64,000 nucleotides of DNA from Arctopsyche grandis (lineage: Eukaryota > Arthropoda > Insecta > Trichoptera > Hydropsychidae). The position numbers were made by a program, and so were the translations under genes. Within the stretch, counting starts at the first letter, position 1, and every line of letters begins with the position of its first letter. The DNA lies in assembly GCF_051622035.1 (NCBI RefSeq), contig NC_135356.1, positions 16,513,793-16,577,792 on the forward strand. The letters are read 5' to 3'. Positions 9,757-21,398 of the stretch are shown piece by piece. The notes beneath the pieces are model-generated. The model was not told the DNA's origin. It worked only from the letters and a program-made list of their open reading frames with translations, and ran no database searches.

Positions 9757-10073
9757 GGTGAATTGAATTGTGTCCACCTTTTCACTGAACTGTTTCAAAG
9801 TTAATGCTCATAATACATCTAATACATAATATTAATTAAAGACTCTAATGTCAACGATCCTAAGCAGATAGTGTGTGGTTATTAAACAGCTTTTACCAGA
9901 TGTTCTATTAATTATTCACTCTTGGCTTTCAATAGACTTGACCAATTTGGTGAATTGAATTATGTCCACTTATTCACTGAACTGTTTCAATGTCATTGCT
10001 CCGCGATAGTAATATCCGATTTGAAATTTATTTTGTTACTAATCATAGTAATATATTATTATAATGTTAATAT
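9757..10073. repeat. Satellite monomers, second gypsy 2 subunit
   Basis: Same composition and same LTR join as 6976-7292. Confidence 0.85.
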
Positions 10074-10359
10074 TGAAGAGTATTCAGAGGTAAGTGGAGT
10101 CAGGTCGAGGTACATGAAAACACGCAGGCAGGTTCCAAGTCTTTATTGCTGCTCGTCCGGTGGAGTTCACGATCCGAATGCCACCGTTCGAGAGCGCACC
10201 ATACTTATAAATACTCAGCGCTCAGCGCATACACGTAAATGTGTATAGTCATTGGTCAAGGAGTCTGGTGCAGCCATTGGCCGCAACGCCCGACTCCACC
10301 ATTGGTCGGCGTCACCATGACGTCACCGGTCTACGGGCGTGTCTCTTAATAACTTTACA
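10074..10359 (-). mobile_element. Gypsy 2 3' LTR, second subunit
   Basis: Copy of the LTR at 7293-7578 with the same CCAAT, TATA-like and AATAAA elements. The flanking purine tract differs by one base (ctaaaagagatc here against ctaagagagatc). Confidence 0.8.
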
Positions 10360-10475
10360 TAACTCCCCTAAAAGAGATCGTCCCGATCGACCCATTAATT
10401 ATACAAGTTAAAGTTACAGTAAAACAAAATTATAAACAGTTACACTGAAAACAATTACACTTAAAACAATTACAG

Positions 10476-11258
10476 TCAATATTCGACGGCCTTATACCTT
10501 GCGAGTCTATCAAGGTGCACCACCATTAATCGGTTTGAGCCGTCGAATTCTCTGCGTATACGATACACTACGTCACTCAGTTTGGTCACTATGATGTACG
10601 GTCTTTCCCACAGCGATTGCAGCTTTGGTGAAAGCCCTGGAGTCTTGGCAGGGTTGTACAGCCATACTCGGTCACCTGTTTCGTCAATTTCATCCTCAAA
10701 ACGATATTTTGAAGACGTTTGATTGATTTGTTGAATAGCTGATGTACAATTTAGTATAGTAATATTTTCAAGAGGTATGCAGTTTCCATTAAATGAAGAT
10801 CTTAGTACTAGGTGGTTTAGTAGCTTCTTGTATATTGATTTAAACTGTCGGCAATTGGGGTTATTATTATATCCTCCATGTGATCTGATGTTTCCAAATA
10901 GCAACTCAATGTGATCCTGACTAAATTTGTAGGTTGGAATGAATTTTAAACATTTTTCATCCTGAATTATATTGTTATACACAGTTTTCAAATTTTGTAT
11001 ATCAACTATGAGTTCCAAAAACCCAGTTTTATTTTTAGTTTCGATCAAATTTTTTATCTTTTGAGTTATTTTTACTTCCGTTACTCCATTTATTTTCTTT
11101 GTGGTTTTCGTTCTAATGGTTATTTTTAGTGAACGTAGATAATCTGTAGCGTCATCTAAGAATTTAAAAATTTCATTTTTATTCCCCTCAAATAATGGAT
11201 GTTTATACCCAAGATGTCCTAAATTTTGAGAATTTAATATGTCAAACAGATCGTTCAT
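10476..11258 (-). pseudogene. Hybrid ORF: P-element transposase C-terminus fused in frame to gypsy 2 integrase tail
   Basis: This 260-codon ORF starts in P-element sequence (residues 1 to about 192) and crosses at 10,683/10,684 into the last 69 codons of the gypsy 2 integrase (ETGDRVWLYNP onward). The join keeps the frame. The two parents share only a few bases (tttc) at the break. The first part matches P-element/THAP9-type transposases near TYKFSQDHIELLFGNIRS and GGYNNNPNCRQF. Neither half is a complete enzyme. Expression is unknown. Confidence 0.75.
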
Positions 11259-11282
11259 TTTTTGAATAAATTTACAGGTGGC
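10684..11282 (-). mobile_element. P-element fragment (transposase C-terminal coding part)
   Basis: Encodes the conserved end of P-type transposases, including a DLFDILNS segment, a helical linker and the SQDHIELLFG-IRSHGG-NNPNCRQF block. No THAP DNA-binding domain, no 5' coding exons and no recognisable 31-bp terminal repeats are present, so it is a dead internal fragment. This copy reads CGA (Arg) where the copies at 41,661 and 51,159 have TGA. Confidence 0.8.
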
Positions 11283-11606
11283 TTTGTGGCAACATTTTTA
11301 GGGGCTGAGAGCAATTCTATGCATACTACTTCAATGTAGATAAAGTAATAATTAGTTTTAAAAAAGAATACGGTGAACGGCCCTGTTTTTCAATGAGTGA
11401 GGATGGCGCACGTGCACTACAGATGTTCGGACTTTGTCGAACTAATACTACCACACAATTTCACTAGTAGGGCCTATTTCAAAGAGATCCTACTGCTACA
11501 GAGCTTAACAAACAACTGAGGAAAACAGCCGACATCTCCGTTTGGACGGAGATTTGTGGCAACATTTTTGGAAGCTGAGAGCGCTTCTATACATTATACT
11601 TCAATG
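11283..11606. repeat. Two diverged direct repeats of about 260 bp
   Basis: The block tttgtggcaacattttt...gctgagagc...cttcaatg occurs at 11,283 and again near 11,545. A short perfect hairpin (CTCCGT-TTGG-ACGGAG) lies just before the second copy. Also present near 29,043, 42,251 and 51,779. It always sits between P-element sequence and satellite. Confidence 0.6.
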
Positions 11607-11899
11607 ATTATATTATTATAATGTTAATATGTACAGCGTTATAGGAAAAATAGCTCAAACACCTATTTTTAATTCTTATAAATGCTCATAATACATATAA
11701 TACATAATATTAATTAAAGACTCTAAAGTCGACCATCCTAAGCAGATTGTGTTTGGGTATTCAACCCTTTTTACTAGATGTTCTATTAATTATTCACTCT
11801 TGGCTTTCAATAGACTTGACCAATTTGGTGAATTGAATTATGTCCGCCTTTTCACTGAACTGTTTCAATGTCATTGCTCTGCGATAGTAATATCCGATT
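11607..11899. repeat. Satellite monomer, long type
   Basis: Starts at attatattattataatg and ends at tatccgatt, where unrelated sequence (caccatcgattgc) follows. One TCC-to-TCC-GCC variant (gtccgcc) marks this block and its copies at 29,366 and 52,103. Confidence 0.8.
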
Positions 11900-12337
11900 G
11901 CACCATCGATTGCATTTTTGTAAAATGTTTCTTCAATTACTATATCGACCTTGGGTTTTGGTCTTTGGTGTTATAGTTGGATTTTCTTGATCGTTACGAA
12001 CGTTGCTATCGGATTTTTATCTTCGATCAATCCAGTTACTTTGAATCTTTTCTTAATGTTTATATTGGTGTTATTAATAAAGTTTTCTTTGACAATTGAT
12101 ATTCCATTGCCGGTAACACAAATGTACTACAAATTTTCGTGCTGCTGATCCGCTCCTGCTCCGTGCAAAAAAAGTGTTTCTCTGCTCCAGATCTCTGAAA
12201 AAAATATTGCGAGAAAACCAATGCTTAAATATTGAATTAAAGGACATTACTCATATAATGTCAAGCTAAATTTGAGAGAATTCTGCTTGTGAGATAATAG
12301 TTCTTCTACGGCTTTTTTCCGTATATTCTCAACATAT
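11900..12337. other. Unassigned segment, possible decayed coding sequence
   Basis: On the minus strand an open frame of about 50 codons (roughly 11,975-12,125) has plausible coding composition (VTGNGISIVKEN, IEDKNPIATFVTI) but matches no family I recognise. It may be another retroelement piece. Copies near 29,652 and 52,396. Confidence 0.3.
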
Positions 12338-12480
12338 TGTTGCGTAGGGGTGGGTGGATAATCCAAATGAAAGGCCAAAGTCGCTTAACAGCATTTATTG
12401 ACTGATTCAAGTCTACGCGCAGTCGCCGCTCGTTCCAGACTAATACTCTGTACCAAGTGTACCTTCTTTTAAAGGGCAAG
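12338..12480 (-). mobile_element. LTR 3'-end fragment
   Basis: On the minus strand it contains AATAAA (12,394-12,399), a GC-richer stretch, and ends CCTACGCAACA, i.e. the expected CA end of an LTR. No TG start or matching partner LTR was found, so the assignment rests on the signal order. In copies B and C the signal is changed to AATGAA. Confidence 0.4.
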
Positions 12481-12664
12481 TTGCTCACTACAGCTTCCCC
12501 GATCCGTTTGTTTATCCATTTTTTAAGAACCTGAGGAGTTTGTACTATCCCATTTAATAACTTAAAAAATGCTTTCCCAGAAATATAATATATTCATAAT
12601 ATTATGTTTCAAACGACATTCAATATGGTTCATGATTTAAAAAAAAAATCAGTGCTTCGAACCG

Positions 12665-12995
12665 CTATGTATATAATTCTTTCTTCGCTATGTGGAGTCT
12701 GGGTGAAGTCTCTGAGCTCGTGCTAAACATGATGCTCTGGTGGTTTCTATGCGGTGCATTGCCTTGTGGCACGGCCTGTGGGGTACGTCCTTCCTCGTTC
12801 AGGTATTGATATTGGAAGTTCAGTGATGTCACATCTGCCATTTCTGAGCTGGTTCCCTGCTCGTGGCTGATCTCTTTGGTTTGTCGGTCGATTATCTTCC
12901 TTCCTTTTAAGTCCACCAATATGCCGAAATGTCCCAGGAAATCCACACGTATGATGGGTTTTTTGATGTTCGCCACTGTGAAATTCCACCGTTAC
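12665..12995 (-). pseudogene. Ty3/gypsy protease-to-RT linker fragment
   Basis: Encodes FTVANIKKPIIRVDFLGHF and GILVDLKGRKIID, close to the end of gypsy retropepsins of the CsRn1 type (VADV..PIIGADFL.H.GLLVDL). Arg-Val replaces the usual Gly-Ala before DFL. The protease active site and all of RT are missing. It sits in the receptor's 3' flank in every copy. Confidence 0.65.
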
Positions 12996-14880
12996 TTACG
13001 TTGCATTTATCTTATCTATTTACTTATATTCGATATTCCCCCTCGTATTGATCCATTTTGTTGTAACTTGTATTCCTTTAGTCACTTTTCAAATTCCCAT
13101 TCTTAGTATTCCATATATATCACTATTCAAAGCTTTCCTTCTTTGTTTTTAATTTTATATTATCGAAATTATTTTGGTGTCAATGTAATGTAATTTTGTA
13201 ATACTGTATGTTTCCGTTTTTTAAAATAAATATATAATTCAGAGTAGGTATATATCTCAAAACTATACATGACTGATATGTCATTAGATGTTCAAAATTG
13301 TCAAGGGCAAATCATATGACAGAGAGGTATATAATTAATTGGCTTTAAGCCAAAAAGGAAAATGCAACTTATGTACATACTAGGGATTGTTGGTTTTAAA
13401 TGTTTGTAACATTCGAAAACCAGCTTTTTACCTCTAAAAATTTTGGTTTTTATCTCGTCTACGAAAATTTGTTTATTAATATTTTATTTAAAATTATGCC
13501 CTTACGTAAATAAACAATAAATATTTTGCAGCTTCCAAAATGCTCAAAAGTTGTTTCATAGAGCAATCTCCCAAAAATTGTTAAACTTGTCTGTTTTAAA
13601 TGTTCAATGCTAGAAAATGTAATTTTTTTTAATTATACCTTTATTTGTTATATTATTTTATTACACTTCACCCTACAAAATTACTAGTGAATGTTAAATT
13701 TGTTTAATTCTTATGTATGTATTTTGTTTTTAGGAAAAAAGTATTTTAAAGCACATTTCTTTTTAAATAATACCATGTTAAACCATCACACCTTTTATTA
13801 TTGATTAATTGTTAGTCCTTCTCAATGTTAATACTGCTACTAATGTTTGTATTTCTTTCTTGTTTTATATGTATTGTATTATTTGTTTTGCTATCGCTAT
13901 TTTTATAAATTATACATGTACATATTAAGCTATGTATGTATAGTGCTTAGTGTGTATTAGAAATGAAATAATGTTATATTTGAAATAAAATTTATTTTTC
14001 CAAATTACAAAGTTATTTGCATTTTTTTCCACAAAATAACAATAGTCGAAAGTATTTTTGATTCATTTGTTAAAAGCATAATGTTGAATGTAATATTCCA
14101 GTGTTAATTTTCTTATATTTTTAGTATTAAAGTAAAATTAATGACACATACTTATATTTAATAGAAAATTACTCCATTAAAAATTGATTTACTGTTTTGT
14201 TTTAATCATAAATCAATATGAAATATTTTGAATATATGACAGCTACTAAAATTATGGCTTAAAATGTGTATCGCCCTATGTATAATACGATACCATAATA
14301 GGTTTAAAAACATTGGCATTAATATTCAATAAGTTTGCCATTGGTTTCTAACTACCCATATGATATGGAAAGAAATCTGTTACATTTATTAATTTATGTG
14401 TTACGAATATTGTTTGAAATAAATCTTGATGAATATATATCATGGACAGAAATTTAATCTCTAAGCTAACAAATATTAATTTGATATCGTTTCAGGATGA
14501 AAACCTTTTTAAAGTATTTTATTTTAAGTGCTAACAGTTATAACAAAATCACATTAATTTCAACGGAAAACTGAGTTGCGTAAACCTTTCATAAACCTTC
14601 CCGGCACTTACATATAAGCTTCTTCTTCCAAATGGCTAACGATCGTGATGAAAGCTCTCGTGACATTAATAATTTTACAAAAATTGGGTATCTAATTTTT
14701 CTTCAAATTAACTGAAACTTTATATATTAAAAGACTTCTCCTTAACACTATTTTCACACATACATATACAGAATGTATGTGCACATATTCAAATACATTA
14801 CATATGTATAATCATGATATATGCATGCCCATGTTTATCATATGCATTTGTAGATACATTCATTTCATATAAATTCCATA
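12996..14880. other. AT-rich 3' flank of the receptor gene, duplicated
   Basis: No gene seen. Long TA-rich stretches with many AATAAA-like words on both strands. The sequence equals the region downstream of the intact receptor at 53,492-55,372, so parts may be duplicated 3' UTR. Confidence 0.6.
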
Positions 14881-14892
14881 CACACACACACA
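14881..14892. repeat. (CA)6 microsatellite
   Basis: Six CA units here, nine at 32,631-32,648 and fourteen at 55,373-55,400 in otherwise matching surroundings. Confidence 0.9.
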
Positions 14893-14956
14893 TCCATACA
14901 ATTAAATATATCGTATAAGATAATAGGGGAAAATAATATGATTTATTTTGATATTT

Positions 14957-15080
14957 TTAAAAATGATCATCAATTGGCACGAGATCTATATATTTTGATT
15001 TCAGGAAATTATATATTTCATTGAATGTTGGTCTATTTTTGGACTTTCTCTCCCAACAGTTAAGCATTAATTTATAAATA
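14957..15080 (-). pseudogene. 3' remnant of the discoidin receptor's last exon
   Basis: Identical in frame to the end of the intact gene: it encodes the final 40 residues (IYKLMLNCWERK through VPIDDHF) and the stop codon at 14,957-14,959. It is cut at 15,080, two-thirds of the way back through the exon, where unrelated DNA begins. It has no promoter or upstream exons. This marks the right breakpoint of the tandem unit. Confidence 0.95.
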
Positions 15081-15911
15081 GCTTTTTTTGGCTGCAGAGA
15101 TTGATCAGGCTGTAGTAGCTCGTTGACTATGGTCAACGGTGATTAAAAGAAAACAAAAATAGCGTGCATATGTACTATACTAGTAGGCTGCAGCCCCGCA
15201 GCCCATGCCGACGACAAAAATAGCATGAATTTGTATTGTACAGGAAGGTCTGCAGCCCCGCAGCTCATATGGACGAGCCGCCACTGCTAGTTAGGCACTT
15301 AAATCGCAAGTTACCAGGTAGGCTGTTTAATCGCAAGTGCCTTAACAAAGGGCTGGTGGTTGTATATATCAAATCTGTTGGGTGAAATCAACCAATCAGA
15401 GAACAGTGAAACATATGTCTAAATCCGAATATACATATGTAGCTAGAGTTTAACTTTGAAACAAAGTATTTTAATAACAATCTGGGGGAAGAAGTAATAC
15501 AACTTAAGTTTTTACATACATATGTATGTTTGAATTACAGAGAAGTCAATAAATCGTAGTCGTAAGACCATGGCAAAGGTTAAAAGTGGAGTGAAAACAG
15601 TATCTAGTAATTTTAGATCTGAAAAGAAACATGCGTTTGCAATAAAGAACGATGTGGGGTTGACAATTATGTACATATCACTACTTTAAGATATAGAAAA
15701 AAACATTGAGAATTGTAAAGACGTGTGTTTCGAATAGACACATTAAGACAATAATAACTTAAAATCTGGATAGAAACATATGTACGTTGGCAATAAAGAC
15801 CTTTGTGGGGTTGACAATTATCATTAGTAGAAAAATAGTTGAGAAAAATGTTGAGATTTGTAAAGACGTGTGTTTAAAATACGAGTGGGGTGAGTATTTG
15901 GGAGAGCATCC
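15081..15911. other. Left end of the tandem unit, with local direct repeats
   Basis: Begins exactly at the duplication seam. Two copies of a gctgcagccccgcag block lie at about 15,187 and 15,250. A roughly 146-bp duplication covers 15,627-15,900 (ataaag...tgtggggttgacaattat...ttgtaaagacgtgtgttt). The 62-codon frame at 15,787-15,975 falls in the second repeat and is not recognisable. Confidence 0.6.
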
Positions 15912-16492
15912 ACATTACAATGGTAAGCGAGAAAAAAAATGTTTCAATATCTGGAGGTTCGAAATCCTTTTTTGAATATTATTCCTTAGTCGAGTCGTTA
16001 GAAAAGTCAAGCTTTAAACCATAAAAATATATGTATGTATATCTTTTTTTAATTTATTTATCGATATTTTGGATAAAAATATGGTATGATATTTATGAAT
16101 GGAAATTTGAAACTATTACAATATACATATGTACACGGTTATGTCGCAGGGCTAATGTAATATATGAATCGAATGAAATTAATTTTAGATAAGAGAAAAA
16201 ATAATTTTAAATAAATAATAAGTTGAGGAAATTGTATCAAAACTCGATATTCTGACGTTAAAGCGCTGACGTTAACAATGCGTGACGTCACACTTTTCAA
16301 CCATAGCTCTGTATTTTGAGGCCATGTCTTTTTATTTACAAGCTTTTTTTAACTCTTTATTCTATTGCATAGCGTGTAAACATTTCGTCAATATACTAAG
16401 GTATTTCCTAACTTTCATTGTGCTATACAATCAGATCAACAACAGAAGAAAAATTTATTATTTTTATATGACAGATTTGCTATCTTATAAAC
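15912..16492. other. AT-rich spacer, copy B
   Basis: Matches 1-581. Near its end a single change (acggaaagcgg for acggtaagcgg) extends the 71-codon frame to 84 codons, which argues against conserved coding. Confidence 0.6.
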
Positions 16493-16726
16493 GGAAAGCG
16501 GACTATTCCGCAAAAGCGATCACGCGCAAGTCGTAGAATTCAAGGTCTTTAATAATATCACTGTAAGCTTGGCTGTCCATAACATGACGTTGACAATTAC
16601 TTTTATCGTCTAAAAAATATAAATTTCCATTAATATAAAATACTAGCTGTATTACCCGGCTTCGCTCAGTGTTTATAATATAAACCGCTTAAACATGACT
16701 AAGCTAATAGTAAACATTAAATTAAA
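16493..16726. mobile_element. MITE-like dispersed repeat, copy B
   Basis: Counterpart of 582-815; reads ttcgctcagt where copy A has ttcactcagt. Confidence 0.5.
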
Positions 16727-16803
16727 AAAAAAAAATTTTAAAAAAAATTTTAAAAATTTGAAAAAAATAAATAAAATAAAATAAAAAAAATCATTTTTTT
16801 TTT

Positions 16804-17076
16804 GCCTTCTAGGGCTTCGCCCCTCCACGCCCCCATGTGCAATTGCCGTTAAGGGCTACGCCCCCCTTAGATGATGCCTTTTAGGGCTCCGCCCCTCCGC
16901 GCCCCCATGTTTAAATGCCGTCTAGGGCTTCGCCCCCATGATCAGTTGCCTTTTAGGGCTTCGCCCCTCCACGCCCCCATGATTAAATGCCGTCTAGGGC
17001 TTCGCCCCCCTTAGTTAATGCCTTTTAGGGCTTCGGCCCTCCGCGCCCCCAAGATTAATTGCCGTTTAGGGCTTCA
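16804..17076. repeat. GC-rich minisatellite, copy B, 8 units
   Basis: Same palindromic core as at 914, one unit fewer; one unit has gggctccgcccc instead of gggcttcgcccc. Confidence 0.85.
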
Positions 17077-17879
17077 ATTAATCTTGAATTTTTTTTTACA
17101 GATTACACGTTGCAGTTCTTTATAGGACACTTTATTGTATCATAATTTAACTTTAACATGAAATGTTTCTTATGGGGCGGTTCAAATACATAAAAAAAAA
17201 AAAATACCTGTGAGAACATCGACAATATTGGCTACTATATTATATTTGTATTTGTTCTGTCGTAGTAGTCTGTCTATTATACATGCGTTTTCTTTGTCAC
17301 CTTCTTTTAATATTGATGATTGGAAAGCCAATTTTAATATATGTACATCTTTTTTGATTCCTTTTTATTACTTAATTTTATCATACATTTTATTGTAAAT
17401 ATGTACAATGGTTGCTATTTAATATAGTATAGTATATATAGCAAAAGGTAATACAAACCTACAAAGGCAATATATATTTTTTCAATGTTCACTCGCCATT
17501 AGGTGGGAAATCCTTTTTAAATGTTCTGTCGGGCGCAATATGGTGTATATAGCAATATAGTTTAAGGGCTATTTGCAAAGACATGTTATAACATTTATCT
17601 GTCTATGTTACTACGCCATCTGTTGATATCGCGTCGAAAAAGATAGATTTTCGGTAAAAGCGTCATTAGTGGAATAGCATTAGGTGAATTGATTTAGGTG
17701 AATTGCATTCGACCAATTTACTTGCTCCCGCTGCCGTTACGACGCCATTATTGTGGCATCCAAACGTGACGCCTCGGCGTGGTAGCATCTTAATCTATAC
17801 GCATTTAACCTATTAGGTGATGCTTAAAATATATATATATAGTATTTTAAAAGCTCCAAATTCATTCGCATAAGGATAA

Positions 17880-18158
17880 GTGCGCGTTGGTTTTCGTCAA
17901 GTGCTCACGCGGAACTCATTGGGCCCCATAATAAGTCAGTGGCTTTCGAGACTCCATCTAATAATAAAAATGGCTCTAAGATTTTCCATCGGAAGTTGTG
18001 ACAGAAACATTAACAGCATTTATGGGAACGTGAGCATTTCGCAAGTTCGTGACGGAGAATTCGACCCCCCATGATGATGACCTTTCAAGGACACTTCAAA
18101 CAATTGACTTGGATGCTTTGTCTATAGAAATTGACTATACGCGGAGCTTCATATTCAG
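17880..18158 (+). pseudogene. Exon-like frame with frameshift, copy B
   Basis: Counterpart of 2030-2308, with the same C6 run and the same donor-like end. Confidence 0.35.
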
Positions 18159-19001
18159 GTATAAGATACCAATTTAAATGAAATATAGAAACCTTGTAAA
18201 AAAAAAGATGGAAATGGACGTGGAAAAAAGCCATGAAACAATGGAAATTACCTAATTAACTAAACTACGGTGAGATTTTCTAAATTTATACATATATTGT
18301 TGAATAATTATAGTCCTTAAATGTAATAATATTTTGTTTTCTTTTATGAAGAATGTGACTGCTTTGGATAGCCTAAGAAACAGACGCCTCCATACTGAAC
18401 GACCCGAACTTCACCGCAGAAGCGGTCTCGTCATAAAGCAATCACGCTTCTTTTACAATTCAAGAAGATTACTCGGCTGTGATGGATCCGGCATTCTTGC
18501 TGCAAGGAGTAGGAATAAGAAGACAGTGCTTCCGGAAATCAAAGGTTTCCTCTCTGTCATATGATACTGAATAAGTGGGTGTATGACCCGCATGATTGTG
18601 GGTCCCTCTAAATTTACTACTAAAATTTTCTAGGTTAATGCACTAAAACTTCAACTGTTTTATTGTCAATTGTTGTCTAAACGTTATATTTTATTTTCAA
18701 AACAGTAAAATTAGCCCACAGTGACTTACAGGTTGCCCTGAACTGTCACTATGGCTGGAAACATTTAAACAGTATTACAATGATACAGACAACAAAAATA
18801 GAGAAATATTATAAAAATAAATACAGATTATTGGTTAAACCGCTCGAATCATTTTTGTCTTCGAAGAGGAAAAAATCCCACTTCCAGTTTATTAAATTAA
18901 GTGATTTCAAAAATCAAATCGATTGGATGATTTGTTCTCTAGTTATAACTGCAGCAAATTTGAAAAATGTAGTTGCGAGAAAAACGCGTTTGAGGTTTAA
19001 G

Positions 19002-19310
19002 TTACCCATACAATGTACCTTCCTCTTCTTCGAAATACACATGTAGGGCTGCTGAAGCCTTTCTTCGAGCTGATCGGCCCTCTTTCGAAGCAGCCTGTTG
19101 ACGATGATCTGCTATTTGTAGCCTCGTATCATCTTTGTCAGCGGCATAATCGTTTGCTGCAGGTCCAACTATTAATCCCATCACATTGAACATTTTTAAA
19201 ATAGAAGAATAACCTTCATTGATTATTGACGTAGTAAAGTAATTGGATAATTCGATAGTTTTGAGACCACTGTGGAGGTGTTTTGGAGCAAAGTGCCAAA
19301 TTTTTTTCAA
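19002..19310 (-). pseudogene. Mutator-like tail, copy B
   Basis: Translation identical to 3152-3460. Confidence 0.35.
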
Positions 19311-19323
19311 AATTTCACACTAG

Positions 19324-19461
19324 TTAATACACTGCGGAAATTTTATTAAATAACGACCAGCTGTCATTGTATGGATCATAAACTTCTATCATGTCAGAGA
19401 TTCCAACGTGATGTTCGATTGCTAGAATGCAAACTTTCAACGGTAAAGTTGATCTGCTGTT
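19324..19461 (-). pseudogene. Kelch fragment, copy B
   Basis: Identical to 3474-3611. Confidence 0.45.
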
Positions 19462-19474
19462 TTTAATAAGATAC

Positions 19475-19734
19475 AATTCTTATAAATGCTCATAATACAT
19501 GTAATACATATTAATTAAAGACTCTAAAGTCGACGATCTAAAGCAGATTGTGTTTAGGAAATCTTCAACACATTTTACTGGATGTTCTATAAAATATTCA
19601 CTCTTAGCTTTCAATAGATTTGACCAATTATGTCCACCTTTTCACTGAACTGTTTCAATGTCATTGCTCCGCGATAGTAATATCCGATTTTAAATTTATT
19701 TTGTTAGTAATCATAGTATTATATTATTATAATG
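19475..19734. repeat. Satellite monomer, long type, copy B
   Basis: Counterpart of 3625-3884. Confidence 0.8.
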
Positions 19735-21141
19735 ATATCAATATGAATGTGCGCGTGGAGCGGGGCGAATTCGCGACTTTTCGCAAAAGACACTTTGTAT
19801 CCAAAAAAATGGAATAACTTTTTAACTATAGCATATTTCTACGCGAAACTTGGAGAAGTTATAGAATATGATATTATCTAAATTATTAACGTCTAATTTT
19901 ACAAAAATATTATCTCTTCAGGGGGTGGTTCTGAAACAAATGCACCCTATAAGGTTTTATGTGTTAAATATATGCATATATATATATATATATATATTTT
20001 GAACAATTTAACATCTGTGCCGATGGGACACATATTTACTCAATACAAAAAAAATGGGTTCACGAATTTACGACGTTTTTATGACGGTCGAAATGATGTT
20101 ATATGAAATGATTCGTGTGTTTTCAAAGTCGAGCAACTTTATCTAATAAAACATGAGACGCAGTCATGGAGATTGTACGCGTATACAATATACTTATGAT
20201 TATGTAGTACATATTTTATGTGATTGTCCAAAGCAGTGATCCACAACCAGTAAGCGCGTTTTATTTTTTACACGATTACTTTTTCTTTCTATCATATAAC
20301 AATCTTTTTGAATTAAAATTATAAAAATAAAAATATTGTATTACAACGTAGAATATCGGCTTTTATATGTAAAATATAATTTATATAAAGGTACTTCCAA
20401 AACATTGATAATCGCCTAAATTTACTTGGAACCTATTTTTTTTGGAAGGTTACCAATAAAAATAATGAACCGAAAAGATTTTGTTTGTACGCAATTTTGC
20501 CGATGCTTATTTTGAAAACCTTTTTTTTTAGTAAAATTTCCCCGAAAGTATCGAACCCATGCATTTGTCACGATTTGCCTTTGATAAAAAAAAAAGCCGC
20601 CGCTGCACTTGTGACGCTCTTTAGGCCCATAATTTAAGGGGGTAATAGAGAAGTTTGGAAAGCAAAATGGAGTGTTAGTGTGTTGATAAAACATTATTTT
20701 TGCGTAATTATTAACGGAAAAATATATGGTTGCGTTCCACGAGTTGCGAATCACTTACAATTCGCCTAAGCATTGCGCGTACATTCACGGTTGTGATATG
20801 ATACTCCGACCGCGGTGATATTTGAATTAAATAAAAATACAATGAGAATTTTGTATGAGATCATGTATGTAATTACTAAGAATCAATTGCAATCAATAAA
20901 AATCGATGAAAATTTAAAATAAACCAAAATTTTCTTTTTGTTCGATATGTCTGAAATTTAAAAAATATGATCATTTTTTTTCGAAATAATATTATATAAA
21001 CCCCAATTGAGACATATATAGTCTTAAAACAAAATATTATGGCGCGTATATGTGTGGGATCGACGACGTGGAATCCACGTTCCCCGTCACAGCGCAAGGT
21101 TTACCGAGGACGTGGATTCCGCGTTCCCCGTCGTTAACGAG
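19735..21141. mobile_element. About 1.4-kb unclassified insertion, copy B
   Basis: Counterpart of 3885-5291 with scattered substitutions (for example aaagccgccgctg for aaatccgccgctg, and cgaccgcgg for cgacggcgg). Confidence 0.45.
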
Positions 21142-21398
21142 TTAATATGTACAGCGTAATAGGAAAAATAGCTCAAAAACCTATTTTTAATTCGTATAAA
21201 TGGTCATAATACATCTAATACATAATATTAATTAAAGACTCTAAAGTCGACGATCTAAAGCAAATTGTGTTTGGGTATTCAACCCTTTTTACTAGATGTT
21301 CTATTAAATATTCACTCTTGGCTTTCAATAGACTTGACCAATTTGGTGAATTGAATTATGTCCACCTTTTCACTGAACTGTTTCAATGTCATTGCTCC
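21142..21398. repeat. Satellite monomer, copy B
   Basis: Counterpart of 5292-5548. Confidence 0.8.

Larger units (their letters stand above)
1..15080. repeat. Tandem segmental unit, copy A (left end outside window)
   Basis: Positions 1-6149 match 15,912-21,998 and 33,668-39,719 almost base for base. Positions 11,283-15,080 match 29,043-32,836 and 51,779-55,588. The copy ends at 15,080 inside a remnant of the receptor's last exon. Differences seen against copy B are a 61-bp longer minisatellite stretch, a few substitutions, and a deletion that joins two gypsy elements at 6149/6150. About 2.7 kb of the unit's left end should lie before base 1. Confidence 0.9.

Noticed and set aside
12747..13106. 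ORFs at 12,747-12,989 and 12,876-13,106
   Set aside because: Alternative-frame and antisense shadows of the gypsy protease fragment.
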